The notes below the pieces were generated by a model. It had not been told where the DNA came from and did not search any database. It saw only the letters and a program-made list of their open reading frames with translations. Of a stretch of 64,000 nt of DNA, positions 25,764 through 33,807 are shown one piece after another. Made by a program: the position numbers and the translations under genes. Source of the stretch: Jidongwangia harbinensis (GTDB taxonomy: Bacteria > Actinomycetota > Actinomycetes > Mycobacteriales > Micromonosporaceae). Location of the stretch: assembly GCF_020216025.1 (NCBI RefSeq), contig NZ_JAIWNC010000003.1, positions 248,001 through 312,000 of the forward strand, in the 5' to 3' direction. Position 1 is the stretch's first letter, and each line of letters begins with the position of its first letter.

Positions 25764-26777
25764 GTGACATCGAAGCGGCCTCTGCTGGGCGTCGGGATGG
25801 TGGTCGCCGCCAGCGCCATGTTCGCGGTCAACGGCACCGTTTCCAAGTTGGTGCTGCGTGCCGGGTTCGACGCACCGCAGCTCACGCTGCTGCGCGCGGC
25901 CGGCGCGTTCCTCGGGCTGATGGTCCTGAGCCTGGTGCTGCGCCCGGGCGCACGGCGGTTACGGGTACGCCGGCAGGAGCTCCCCCTGCTCCTGGTGTAC
26001 GGCGTCTTCGGCTTCTACCTGGTCCCGATGCTGTACTTCGTGGCGATCAGCCGGATGCCGGTGGGCATCGCGCTGCTGTTCGAGTACACCGCCCCGCTGC
26101 TGGTGGCGCTCTGGGCCCGGTTCGGGCAGCGTCAGCAGGTCCGTCCCCGGCTGTGGGGCGGGCTGGCGCTGAGCCTGGCCGGCCTGGCCTGCGTCGCCGA
26201 GGTCTGGGGTGAGCTGCGGCTGGACGGCCTGGGCGTGGCCGCGGGCTTCGGGGCGGCGGTGCTGCTGGCGTTCTACTACGTGCTGGGTGCGCGGGGCGTC
26301 GAGCAGCGCGACTCGGTGTCGTTGACCACCTACGCCTTCGGCGCGGCCGCGGTCGCCGGCCTGATCGTGCGGGCGGTCACCGCGGGTACCGGCGGGTGGG
26401 AGCCGCTGACCCGCAGTGAGGCGGGTGTGCCGGTGGCGGTGCTCTGCTGCTACGTGGTGGTGCTCGGGTCGATCGTGCCGTACACCCTGATCGCGGCCGC
26501 GTTGCGGCATCTGCCGGCGACCAGCGTGGGGATCATCGGCATGGTGGAGCCGGTGCTGGCCGCGACGGTAGCGTGGGTCACGCTGGGTGCGGGTGAGGCG
26601 CTGAACGCGGCGCAGCTGGCCGGCGGCCTGCTGGTGCTGGCGGGGGTGACGCTGGCCGAGACGGCGCGGATCGCGCCGGCCCATCCGGTGCCCGGCCCAC
26701 CAGACGTGATCATGGAGCCGGACCGGGCCGGACGTACGCCGGAGGCGTCCACCAGCGAAGCGAGCGGGTCGCCCTGA
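25764..26777 (+). CDS. EamA-family (DMT superfamily) transporter
   Basis: A 337-residue inner-membrane exporter with ten predicted helices in two EamA repeats (the first from LLGVGMVVAASAMFAVNGTV, the second from GFGAAVLLAFYYVLGARG). Members export amino acids and other small metabolites; the substrate is not predictable. GTG start. The hydrophilic C-terminal tail runs into a 17-bp tandem repeat that begins just before the stop codon. Confidence 0.9.
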   Translation: MTSKRPLLGVGMVVAASAMFAVNGTVSKLVLRAGFDAPQLTLLRAAGAFLGLMVLSLVLRPGARRLRVRRQELPLLLVYGVFGFYLVPMLYFVAISRMPVGIALLFEYTAPLLVALWARFGQRQQVRPRLWGGLALSLAGLACVAEVWGELRLDGLGVAAGFGAAVLLAFYYVLGARGVEQRDSVSLTTYAFGAAAVAGLIVRAVTAGTGGWEPLTRSEAGVPVAVLCCYVVVLGSIVPYTLIAAALRHLPATSVGIIGMVEPVLAATVAWVTLGAGEALNAAQLAGGLLVLAGVTLAETARIAPAHPVPGPPDVIMEPDRAGRTPEASTSEASGSP

Positions 26778-26870
26778 GCCCGAAGCCGCCCTGAGCACGG
26801 AGCCGCCCTGAGCCCGGAGCCGCCCTGAGCCCGGAGCCGCCCTGAGCGCCGAGTCGTCCTGGGCGCGGGG
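26771..26870. repeat. 17-bp tandem repeat overlapping the end of the EamA gene
   Basis: The unit GCCCTGAGCCCGGAGCC recurs at 26771, 26788, 26805, 26822, 26839 and, degenerately, 26856. The first copy contains the EamA stop codon, so the array lies in the 3' untranslated region. Confidence 0.85.
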
Positions 26871-26935
26871 CGTCGGCGGTGCCCGGCGTTCCGGGCCGGT
26901 CGCCGGTTCCGGCGATCAGCGAGCAAGATGGTGGC

Positions 26936-27409
26936 ATGGAGACACATCCCAACGTCGTCGCGGTACGCGACGCGCTGGACGCCGCCGGGGCGCGCAGCGA
27001 CGGGCTGACCGTGCTGGACGAGGCCGTGCACACCGCCGCCGCGGCGGCCGCCGCACTGGGCGTCGAGGTGGGCCAGATCGCCAACTCGCTGATCTTCGAC
27101 GCGGACGGCGAGCCGCTGCTCGTGCTCACCTCGGGCGCGCACCGGGTGGACACCGCGCAGGTGGCCGCCACGCTGGGCGTGACGAAGGTGCGGCGGGCCA
27201 CGCCCGAGTTCGTCCGGGAACACACCGGGCAGCCGATCGGCGGGGTCGCCCCGATCGGTCACCCGAAGCCGGTGCGCACGCTGGTCGACACGGCGCTGGA
27301 GCAGTACGACGTGGTGTGGGCGGCGGGCGGCGTACCCCGGGCGGTCTTTCCCACCACCTATCCGGAACTGTTGCGGATCACGTCCGGCACCCCGGCCCGG
27401 GTGGCCTGA
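26936..27409 (+). CDS. YbaK/aminoacyl-tRNA deacylase family protein
   Basis: A 157-residue YbaK-like domain protein, METHPNVVAVRDAL to the C-terminus, with the family's conserved ANSLIFDADGEPLLVLTSGAHRVD and IGGVAPIGHPKP segments. Such proteins hydrolyse mischarged tRNAs such as Cys- or Ala-tRNA(Pro). The ATG at 26936 is chosen over an upstream in-frame codon because the longer form would read into the tandem repeat. Five nt separate it from the CrtA-like gene, making it the probable first gene of the carotenoid operon, with which it has no obvious functional link. Confidence 0.9.
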   Translation: METHPNVVAVRDALDAAGARSDGLTVLDEAVHTAAAAAAALGVEVGQIANSLIFDADGEPLLVLTSGAHRVDTAQVAATLGVTKVRRATPEFVREHTGQPIGGVAPIGHPKPVRTLVDTALEQYDVVWAAGGVPRAVFPTTYPELLRITSGTPARVA

Positions 27410-27414
27410 CGGCG

Positions 27415-28113
27415 ATGGTGGTCACGTTGCACGTCTGGCGGGTACCCGGCCGTCACCTCGGCGGGGCGCTGCTGCGGATGGCGCGTGACCCTCGGCGGCT
27501 GCGCACGCTGCCCGGTGTCCGGTTCGCGAAGATGCTGGGCACCGGCCGGGGCCGGACGTTCGGCCCGGGTGACGCCGATCCGACCCGGTACGCGGCGCTG
27601 GTGGTGTGGGACGGGGAACCGGCCCCGGCGGACGTGGACCGGGGCTGGCGACGGATCGCCGGCAGCAGCGCCCGCATCGACCTGGAGCCGCTGCACAGCC
27701 GCGGCCGGTGGTCCGGCCAGGAGCCGTTTCACCCGCCGGTCCCGAAGGATGGCGAGAACGGGCCGGTGCTGGCGCTGACCCGGGCCCGGCTGCGGCCGGT
27801 GCGGACGCTGACGTTCTGGCGGTGCGTGCCGCCGGTGGTGGCGGAACTGGACGCCAGCCCGGGTCTGCTCGCCCGTTTCGGCATCGGAGAGGCACCGATC
27901 GGCTGGCAAGGCACGGTGACGGTGTGGCGGAGCACGACGGATCTCACTGCGTTCGCGTACCGTCAGCCGGAGCATCGCAAGGTGATCGCCCGCACCCCCA
28001 CCGACGGGTGGTACGCGGAGGACCTGTTCGCCCGGTTCGCGGTGCGGGACATCCACGGTGACCGGGCCGTGCTGGGCTGGACCGAGCGGGAGGGAGGGCA
28101 GGCGACGCGATGA
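27415..28113 (+). CDS. Spheroidene monooxygenase-like (CrtA family) protein
   Basis: A 232-residue protein similar to CrtA, the haem-dependent oxygenase that adds keto groups at C-2 of acyclic carotenoids. Matching segments are VRFAKMLGTGRGRTF near 38-52, the central LTFWRCVPPV, then ARFGIGEAPIGWQGTVTVWRSTTDL, and the ending with VIARTPTDGWYAEDLFARFAV. The ATG at 27415 gives MVVTLHVWRVPG. It ends in a 4-nt overlap with the GNAT gene and lies in one operon with cruF, cruG and a CrtI-like gene, which supports carotenoid modification. CrtA relatives are also found outside carotenoid clusters, so the reaction is inferred. Confidence 0.75.
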   Translation: MVVTLHVWRVPGRHLGGALLRMARDPRRLRTLPGVRFAKMLGTGRGRTFGPGDADPTRYAALVVWDGEPAPADVDRGWRRIAGSSARIDLEPLHSRGRWSGQEPFHPPVPKDGENGPVLALTRARLRPVRTLTFWRCVPPVVAELDASPGLLARFGIGEAPIGWQGTVTVWRSTTDLTAFAYRQPEHRKVIARTPTDGWYAEDLFARFAVRDIHGDRAVLGWTEREGGQATR

Positions 28114-28685
28114 GACTCGTGCCGTGGCAACCGGACGATCTGCTCCGGCGGCTGGATGACGTCGTATCCGTGTACGGCGCCGCCATGGGCTACCGCTCCG
28201 AACTCCTGCAGGCCCGCCGCGGCTACATCGCCGCCCACGTGCGCCGCCCCGGGTTCCGGGCGGTGGCGACGCTCACCACCGAGGGGCAGCTCGCCGGCTT
28301 CGGGTACGGCTACACCTCCGGCCCCGGCCAGTGGTGGCACGACCAGGTGCGCGCCGCGCTGGACGAGCCGGACCGCCGGCCCTGGCTCGGGGACTGCTTC
28401 GAGGTGGTCGAACTGCACGTCCGGCCGACCGCGCAGGGCCACGGCGTGGGCGCCCGCCAGCTGCGCGCGCTGCTGTCCATGGCGGACGGCAAGACGGTGC
28501 TGTTGTCCACGCCGGAGGCCGACGAGGAGACGTCCCGGGCCTGGCGGCTGTACCGGCGGTTCGGCTTCGTCGACGTGCTCCGCGGCTTCCTCTTCCCCGG
28601 CGACGAACGAGAGTTCGCCATTCTGGGCCGGGAACTGCCGCTCGCCGAGCGAACCGCGGACGCACCGGGCATCGTCGGGATGTGA
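28110..28685 (+). CDS. GNAT-family N-acetyltransferase
   Basis: A 191-residue acetyltransferase with motif A VVELHVRPTAQGHGVGARQLRALL near 103-126 (acetyl-CoA pyrophosphate loop QGHGVG) and the later TSRAWRLYRRFGFVDVLRGF motif B. The substrate is unknown. It overlaps the CrtA-like gene by 4 nt upstream and cruF by one base downstream (TGATG), so it is locked into the carotenoid operon by translational coupling. Confidence 0.88.
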   Translation: MRLVPWQPDDLLRRLDDVVSVYGAAMGYRSELLQARRGYIAAHVRRPGFRAVATLTTEGQLAGFGYGYTSGPGQWWHDQVRAALDEPDRRPWLGDCFEVVELHVRPTAQGHGVGARQLRALLSMADGKTVLLSTPEADEETSRAWRLYRRFGFVDVLRGFLFPGDEREFAILGRELPLAERTADAPGIVGM

Positions 28686-29458
28686 TGGCACCCCCGCTCT
28701 CCTCGGCGCTGCTCGCCGCGCTGGTCCTGACCCAGATCTGCTATCCGCTCACCGCCGGGCCGGTGCGTGCCGGATTCACCGTGGCCACCGTCCTGCTCGG
28801 CTACCTGCTGTCGGTGTCGCACGCCTGGCTCACCCGCGGCCCGCGGGCCGCGCTGGCGCTGGTCGCGGCGGCCACGGTGGGCGGGTTCGCGGTGGAGGCG
28901 GTCGGCGTCGCCACCGGTTTCCCGTTCGGCACGTACGACTACTCCGGCCAGCTGGGGCCGAAGGTCCTCGGCGTACCGCTGATCATCCCGCTGGCCTGGA
29001 CCTGGATGGCGTGGCCGGCCTGGCTGGCGGCGCTGCGGCTGGCCCGCGGCCGGGCCGCCCGGATCGCGCTGGCGGCCGTCGGGCTGGCCGCCTGGGACCT
29101 GTTCCTCGACCCGCAGATGGTCGCGGAGGGGTACTGGCGCTGGCTCGACGCCACCCCGGCGCTGCCCGGCCTGCCCGGCATCCCGATCGGCAACTACCTG
29201 GGCTGGCTCGGCTTCGCGCTGGTGCTGATGACCGTGCTGTCGGCCGCCGCCGGGCCGGGCGCCCGCCGCCCCGCCGCGGGTGACACACCGATGATCACGC
29301 TCTGGCTGTGGACGTACGCTTCCTCCGTGCTCGCCCACGCGGTCTTCCTCGGCCTCCCGGCATCGGCCGCCTGGGGCGCGGTGGTGATGGGCGTCGTGGT
29401 GCTGCCGCTGGTCGTGCAGCTGGCCCGGGGCCGCGACCGCGAACGGGTGCGGTCGTGA
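28685..29458 (+). CDS. cruF: Carotenoid 1,2-hydratase-like membrane protein (CruF family)
   Basis: A 257-residue integral membrane protein of the CruF/DUF422 family, with about seven helices. Conserved features include EAVGVATGFPFGTYDYSGQLGPKVLGVPLIIPLAWTWMAWP read in two pieces around residues 63-105, and WDLFLDPQMVAEGYWRW near 138. CruF hydrates the 1',2' double bond of the psi end of acyclic carotenoid ends. The ATG at 28685 overlaps the GNAT stop, and the stop overlaps cruG by 4 nt (GTGA). Confidence 0.88.
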   Translation: MAPPLSSALLAALVLTQICYPLTAGPVRAGFTVATVLLGYLLSVSHAWLTRGPRAALALVAAATVGGFAVEAVGVATGFPFGTYDYSGQLGPKVLGVPLIIPLAWTWMAWPAWLAALRLARGRAARIALAAVGLAAWDLFLDPQMVAEGYWRWLDATPALPGLPGIPIGNYLGWLGFALVLMTVLSAAAGPGARRPAAGDTPMITLWLWTYASSVLAHAVFLGLPASAAWGAVVMGVVVLPLVVQLARGRDRERVRS

Positions 29459-30549
29459 TCTGGGCGGCGCTGCTGCCCTGGGTCGTGCTGACCGGGCACA
29501 CCCTGGTCAACGCGGCCCGGTTGCGCCGCCCGCCGCGCGACGCCGCCGTCACCGAACGGGTCGCCGTGCTGCTGCCGCTGCGCAACGAGGCGGACCGGGT
29601 GACGCCCTGCCTGGAGTCGCTGCTCGGCCAGCGCGGCGTGCCGGACCTGGACATCGTGGTGCTGGACGACGGCTCCACCGACGGCACGGCGGACGTGGTG
29701 CGCGCGGTCGCCGGGGACAAGGTCCGGCTGCTCGGTGGCGCACCGCTGCCGCCCGGCTGGCTCGGCAAGCCGCACGCCTGCCGGCAACTGGCCGACGCCA
29801 CGCCGGACGCCGACGTGCTGGTGTTCGTGGACGCCGACGTGGTGCTCGCCGCGGACGCCGTCGCCGGTGCCGTCACGCTGCGCCGCGACCTCGGGGTGAC
29901 GTTGCTGTCGCCGTACCCGCGGATCGTCGGCGCCGGCCGCCTGGTCCAGCCACTGCTGCAGTGGTCCTGGCTCACCTTCCTGCCGCTGCGCGCGATGGAA
30001 CGCGCCGGCCGGCCGGCGCTGGCCGCGGCGGGCGGGCAGTGGCTGGTGGTGGAACGCGACGGGTACCGGCGGACCGGCGGGCACGCGGCCGTGCGCGCCG
30101 ACGTCCTGGAGGACATCGGCCTGGCCCGGGCGGTGAAACGGGCCGGAGGGCGGATCGCGCTGGCCGACGGGTCCGGCCTGGCGGAGTGCCGGATGTACGG
30201 GTCCTGGCGCGAGCTGATCGACGGGTACGGCAAGTCGCTGTGGGCCTCGTTCGGCTCGGTGGCTGGTGCCACCACCGTCGTCGCCCTGCTGCTGATCCTG
30301 TACGTGGGTCCGCCCGTCGCCACGCTGCTCCTCGTGATCGACGGGGCGGCCGTCCCCGCGTTGGTGACTCTGTCCGCGTACCTCCTCGGGGTTGCCGGTC
30401 GGGTGGTCTCCGCGACCGCGACCGGCGGGCGGGCCTGGCCGGACGCCCTGGCCCAGCCGGTTTCGATCCTGGTCTTCGGGTGGCTGGTGGCGCGCTCCTT
30501 CCGGCTGCGGCGGCAGGGCCGGCTGACCTGGCGCGGGCGGCCGGTGTGA
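29455..30549 (+). CDS. cruG: Glycosyltransferase family 2, CruG-like
   Basis: A 364-residue family 2 glycosyltransferase with an N-terminal membrane helix, VAVLLPLRNEADRVTPCLESLL, the DDGSTDGTADVV donor-binding loop, VLVFVDADVVLA (DxD) and a C-terminal pair of helices. CruG partners CruF in adding a sugar to the hydroxylated carotenoid end. GTG start inside the cruF stop, and a 4-nt overlap with the next gene. Confidence 0.85.
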   Translation: MIWAALLPWVVLTGHTLVNAARLRRPPRDAAVTERVAVLLPLRNEADRVTPCLESLLGQRGVPDLDIVVLDDGSTDGTADVVRAVAGDKVRLLGGAPLPPGWLGKPHACRQLADATPDADVLVFVDADVVLAADAVAGAVTLRRDLGVTLLSPYPRIVGAGRLVQPLLQWSWLTFLPLRAMERAGRPALAAAGGQWLVVERDGYRRTGGHAAVRADVLEDIGLARAVKRAGGRIALADGSGLAECRMYGSWRELIDGYGKSLWASFGSVAGATTVVALLLILYVGPPVATLLLVIDGAAVPALVTLSAYLLGVAGRVVSATATGGRAWPDALAQPVSILVFGWLVARSFRLRRQGRLTWRGRPV

Positions 30550-31982
30550 GCCGCGTCGTGGTGATCGGGGCCGGCGTGGGCGGCCTGGCCGCGGCGGTCC
30601 GCCTGGCCGCCGCCGGACACCGGGTGGTGGTGCACGAGCGGTCCGCGACGGCCGGCGGCAAACTCGGCCGGTACGCACGCGACGGCTTCTCCTTCGACAC
30701 CGGGCCGAGCCTGTTCACGCTGCCGCAGGTGTTCACGGACCTGGACCTGGGGCTGCGGCCGGAACCGCTGGACCCGGTGGTGCGGCACGTGTTCCCGGAC
30801 GGCACGTTGCTGGACTCGTCGTCGGACCACGACGAGTTCTGCGCGCGCATCGCGGCGGCGCTGGGCCCGGACGCGGCCGACGACTGGCGGCGTTTCTGGC
30901 GGCGGGCGCGGCGGATCTGGGCCGCGTCGTGGGGTTCGGTGCTGCAGCGCCCGGTGTCGCCGGCGTCGCTGGCCGCGCTGCCCTGGCGGCTGGACCGGCT
31001 GGCCGCGATCGCACCCGGCCGGTCGCTGCGCGGGCTGGGCCGGCGCTACCTGCGCGACCCGCGGCTGCGGATGATGCTGGACCGGTACGCCACCTACACC
31101 GGCGCGGACCCCCGGCGGGCCCCGGCCGCGCTGGCCGCGATCCCGTACGCCGAGCTGGAGTTCGGCGGCTGGTACCTCCCCGGCGGACTCGGCACGCTCG
31201 GCGACGCGCTGCTGGACCGGTGCCGGGCGCTGGGCGTGCCGGTGGTGCTGAACTCCCCGGTCGCCGGCATCGACACGGCCGGCGGCGCGGTCCGCGGCGT
31301 ACGGCTGGCGTCCGGCGAGCGGGTCGGTGCCGACCGGGTGGTGTCGAACGTGGACGCGCTCACCGTGTACCGCGACCTGCTGCCCACCCCGTCCCGGCTG
31401 GGCGCGCTGACCGACCGCAGCCTGGCCGGGTTCGTGCTGCTGCTCGGCGTACGCGGGGCGACGCCGGCGCTCGCCCACCACACCGTGTACTTCCCGTCCT
31501 GCTACCACGCCGAGTTCGACGCCGTCTTCGGCGGACCGGGACGGCGCGCCCGACCGGCCTCCGACCCCACCGTGTTCGTCACCCGGGCGGTCGACCCGGC
31601 CGTGCACCCGGCCGGCGACGAGGCCTGGTTCGTCCTGGTCAACGCACCACGGCACGGCACCGCGGCGGACGCGGTGGACTGGCGCCGGCCGGGGCTGGCG
31701 GCGGCGTACGGCGCGCACGTGCTGGACGTGCTGGCGCGGCGCGGGCTGGACGTGCGGGACCGGCTGCGGTTCGTGGAGACGCGGACGCCGGCGGATCTGG
31801 CAGACGCCACCGCGGCGCCGGGCGGGGCGATCTACGGGACGGCGGGCGGGCTGTTGCGGCCGGGCAACCGGGGGCCGGTGGACGGGTTGTGGCTGGTGGG
31901 CGGGTCGGCGCACCCGGGCGGCGGGCTGCCGATGGTGACGCTGTCGGCGCGCATCGTGGCCGACCAGATCGGGCCGGCCTGA
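30546..31982 (+). CDS. Phytoene desaturase-family FAD oxidoreductase (CrtI/CrtD type)
   Basis: A 478-residue FAD flavoprotein with the dinucleotide loop VVVIGAGVGGLAAAVRLAAAGHRVVVHERS and the C-terminal carotenoid-desaturase signature GLWLVGGSAHPGGGLPMVTLSARI. CrtI (phytoene to lycopene) and CrtD (1-hydroxycarotenoid 3,4-desaturase) are hard to separate by eye. Placement behind cruF and cruG favours CrtD. GTG start overlapping cruG. The 3' end is partly duplicated just downstream (32001-32034). Confidence 0.85.
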   Translation: MSRVVVIGAGVGGLAAAVRLAAAGHRVVVHERSATAGGKLGRYARDGFSFDTGPSLFTLPQVFTDLDLGLRPEPLDPVVRHVFPDGTLLDSSSDHDEFCARIAAALGPDAADDWRRFWRRARRIWAASWGSVLQRPVSPASLAALPWRLDRLAAIAPGRSLRGLGRRYLRDPRLRMMLDRYATYTGADPRRAPAALAAIPYAELEFGGWYLPGGLGTLGDALLDRCRALGVPVVLNSPVAGIDTAGGAVRGVRLASGERVGADRVVSNVDALTVYRDLLPTPSRLGALTDRSLAGFVLLLGVRGATPALAHHTVYFPSCYHAEFDAVFGGPGRRARPASDPTVFVTRAVDPAVHPAGDEAWFVLVNAPRHGTAADAVDWRRPGLAAAYGAHVLDVLARRGLDVRDRLRFVETRTPADLADATAAPGGAIYGTAGGLLRPGNRGPVDGLWLVGGSAHPGGGLPMVTLSARIVADQIGPA

Positions 31983-32034
31983 TCGCTCGGTGACGTTGTT
32001 CGCATCGTCGCCGACCAGATCGGGCCGGCTTGAT
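31950..32034 (+). repeat. Partial duplication of the desaturase gene end
   Basis: CGCATCGTGGCCGACCAGAT and the next 14 nt, including the stop codon, at 31950-31983, recur at 32001-32034 with two substitutions. The intervening DNA also resembles the preceding GGTGACGCTGTCGGCG, so a segment of about 50 bp is duplicated. Confidence 0.85.
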
Positions 32035-32111
32035 TCCGCGGGACGGACCGCGCAGCGGCACCGATCGGCGACGCCAGTCCGTTATTTCTGGATATGTCCG
32101 GTAGGAGCACG

Positions 32112-32210
32112 GCGGATCTTGGAGGCAAAGACGAATCCTGGAGCGCAAATGCCCTCCCAGGGGCGATCCCGCTCCAAGATTCGCTCAAGCCTCCAAGATC
32201 TGCTCTTGGA
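32112..32210. repeat. Dispersed inverted-repeat element, copy 3
   Basis: GCGGATCTTGGAGGC at the left, a 36-nt core at 32140-32175 (GGAGCG...GCCCTCCCAGGGGC...GCTCC), and the right arm GCTCAAGCCTCCAAGATCT ending with TGCTCTTGGA. It has the same layout as the copies at 2.6 and 3.3 kb. Confidence 0.65.
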
Positions 32211-32381
32211 CCGCACGTCCATCCCGCGATCTTGTGCATATCGACCACAGCTGCACGACTTCGTCAGCTCGCCGTGCAGATCGGGTGACCGCAGCGGAAA
32301 CAATTTGCATTTTAGGCCGATAATTCGGGCGCGGGGATCGCGGCGCGGCGTTCGGTCGATGCTGAGTGTGTGTGGTTTACG

Positions 32382-32745
32382 GGTGCGGAGCGCGCCACGT
32401 CTCTGCTTGCCACGCTCGGCGGGCAAGGCGTGTCGAATTCTGGTGCGGAGCGCGCCATGTCTCCGCACACCGCACTCCGGGCGACGGAGCGTGTTGAGTT
32501 CTGGTGCGGAGCGCGCCATGTCCCCGCACGCCGCACCCCGGGCGACGGAGCGTGTTGAGTTCTGGTGCGGAGCGCGCCATGTCCCCGCACACCACACCCC
32601 GGGCGACCGAGCGTGTTGAGTTCTGGTGCGGAGCGCGCCATGTCCCCGCACACCACACCCCAGGCGACGGAGCGTGTTGAGTTCTGGTGCGGAGCGCGCC
32701 ATGTCCCGGCACGCCGCACTCCGGGCGGCGGAGCGCGTCGTCCCG
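32382..32745. repeat. 61-bp tandem repeat, six copies
   Basis: Units beginning GGTGCGGAGCGCGCCATGT at 32382, 32442, 32503, 32564, 32625 and 32686, with a 61-bp period (60 between the first two). Inner copies are near identical and outer ones degenerate. A lone relative in the opposite orientation is at 54108-54168. Confidence 0.9.
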
Positions 32746-32775
32746 GCACACGCCGCGCTCAGCGGAGCCGAGGCA

Positions 32776-33750
32776 TCAGCCGGGTGTCCGGAGGGCCTCG
32801 CCGAGTGGTGACGCCACATAGGTCACCGAACGGCCGGTGCGGGTGCGGGTGACCAGGCCGGCCGCCCGCAGCACGGCCAGGTGACCGCCGACCGTGCCGA
32901 GACTCAGGCCCAGCTGCGCGACGAGCTGACTGGTGGTGGCCGGCGCGGCCAGCGCGCGCAGGATTGCGGCCCGCGCTCCCCCGATCAGCGGACCCAGGGC
33001 GTCGCCGGTGGGCGTCACTGGCGGGCCGAGCACGTCGGCGCTGCCCCGGGCGCGGTAGACCAGCGCGTACGGCTGCGGCGGGTCGACACCGAGGGCGAGA
33101 TCGGCGAACAGCGACGGCACGAACAGCAGCCCGCGCCCGTCCAGCCGGTACCGGCCGGTGTCGCGGTGCCGGACCACGATCGCGCCGGCCGGGGACCAAC
33201 TGATCCGCGGGTGCAGGTCGGTCAGGGCGGCGGCCCAGCCGTACGCGGCGAGCCGCCCGGCGCGCTGCACGATGTCGCGTTCCAGCACCGCGCGCAGCCG
33301 CGGCCACTCCGGCTCGATCAGCGTCTCCCAGGCCGCTCGCAGCCCGTCGGCCAGCCGGTCGACGACGTCCGGCGCGGCCAGGATGCGTTGCGCGTAGGCC
33401 GGTGGCGTGCGGTGTCCGGCCAGGTTGCGGTCCAGTTCGGCGCGGGCCACGGACAGCGGGGTGGCGCGTACGGTGGCGAGTTCCTCGGCGAACGAACTGT
33501 GCGGGCCGGCCGGCGACGGGTGCAGGAAGTCGGCGTTGTCGTCCCGCCGGAACAGGCTGATCAGCGCGCCCAGTGCGGGTTCGGCGCGGCGGAGCGGGGC
33601 CAGCCGGGGCCGCATCCGCCGGACCCACGGGTGCAGCACGCCGGCCCGGTCGTGGCCGGTGAGCACCCGCAGCGCGGACGTCGTCTCGATCACCGGTGAG
33701 ATCGCGTAACGGCAGCCGGCCAGGTCGGCCGGACTGACCTCGATCAGCAT
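32776..33750 (-). CDS. ArsR-type winged-helix regulator with DUF5937-like N-terminus
   Basis: A 324-residue transcription factor. The N-terminal two thirds (MLIEVSPADLAGCRYAISPVIETTSALRVL onward) resemble the DUF5937 ligand region. The C-terminus is a winged helix (ILRALAAPATTSQLVAQLGLSLGTVGGHLAVLRAAGLVTRTRTGRSVTYV). It is divergent from the MFS exporter at 33808 with only 57 nt between them, and a perfect 20-bp inverted repeat lies directly before its start codon. It probably represses itself and the exporter. The inducer is unknown. Confidence 0.87.
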   Translation of the reverse strand: MLIEVSPADLAGCRYAISPVIETTSALRVLTGHDRAGVLHPWVRRMRPRLAPLRRAEPALGALISLFRRDDNADFLHPSPAGPHSSFAEELATVRATPLSVARAELDRNLAGHRTPPAYAQRILAAPDVVDRLADGLRAAWETLIEPEWPRLRAVLERDIVQRAGRLAAYGWAAALTDLHPRISWSPAGAIVVRHRDTGRYRLDGRGLLFVPSLFADLALGVDPPQPYALVYRARGSADVLGPPVTPTGDALGPLIGGARAAILRALAAPATTSQLVAQLGLSLGTVGGHLAVLRAAGLVTRTRTGRSVTYVASPLGEALRTPG

Positions 33751-33770
33751 GTTTCGGCCACCTCCGAAAC
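33751..33770. promoter_or_regulatory. Operator or SD-bearing hairpin between regulator and MFS gene
   Basis: GTTTCGG (33751-33757), six nt, CCGAAAC (33764-33770). Read on the minus strand it ends directly at the regulator ATG, and the ribosome site GGAGGTGG lies in its centre. It could be a DNA operator for the ArsR protein, an RNA hairpin presenting the ribosome site, or both. Confidence 0.6.
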
Positions 33771-33807
33771 CTTAGCGGGTACGCCGGCCGTCCGCGACCG
33801 TGTACCG

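Larger units (their letters stand above)
31983..32775. other. Repeat-rich intergenic region after the carotenoid operon
   Basis: No gene seen. It contains the duplicated desaturase tail, copy 3 of the dispersed inverted-repeat family (32112-32210), an AT-richer stretch (32290-32330) and a 61-bp tandem array (32382-32745) that ends about 30 nt from the stop of the leftward regulator. Short frames inside the array are repeats of one peptide and have no ribosome sites. Confidence 0.7.

Noticed and set aside
32382..32745. CRISPR-like array or repeat-peptide gene
   Set aside because: Units follow each other directly without spacers; frames through the array have no ribosome site and encode only the repeated peptide.
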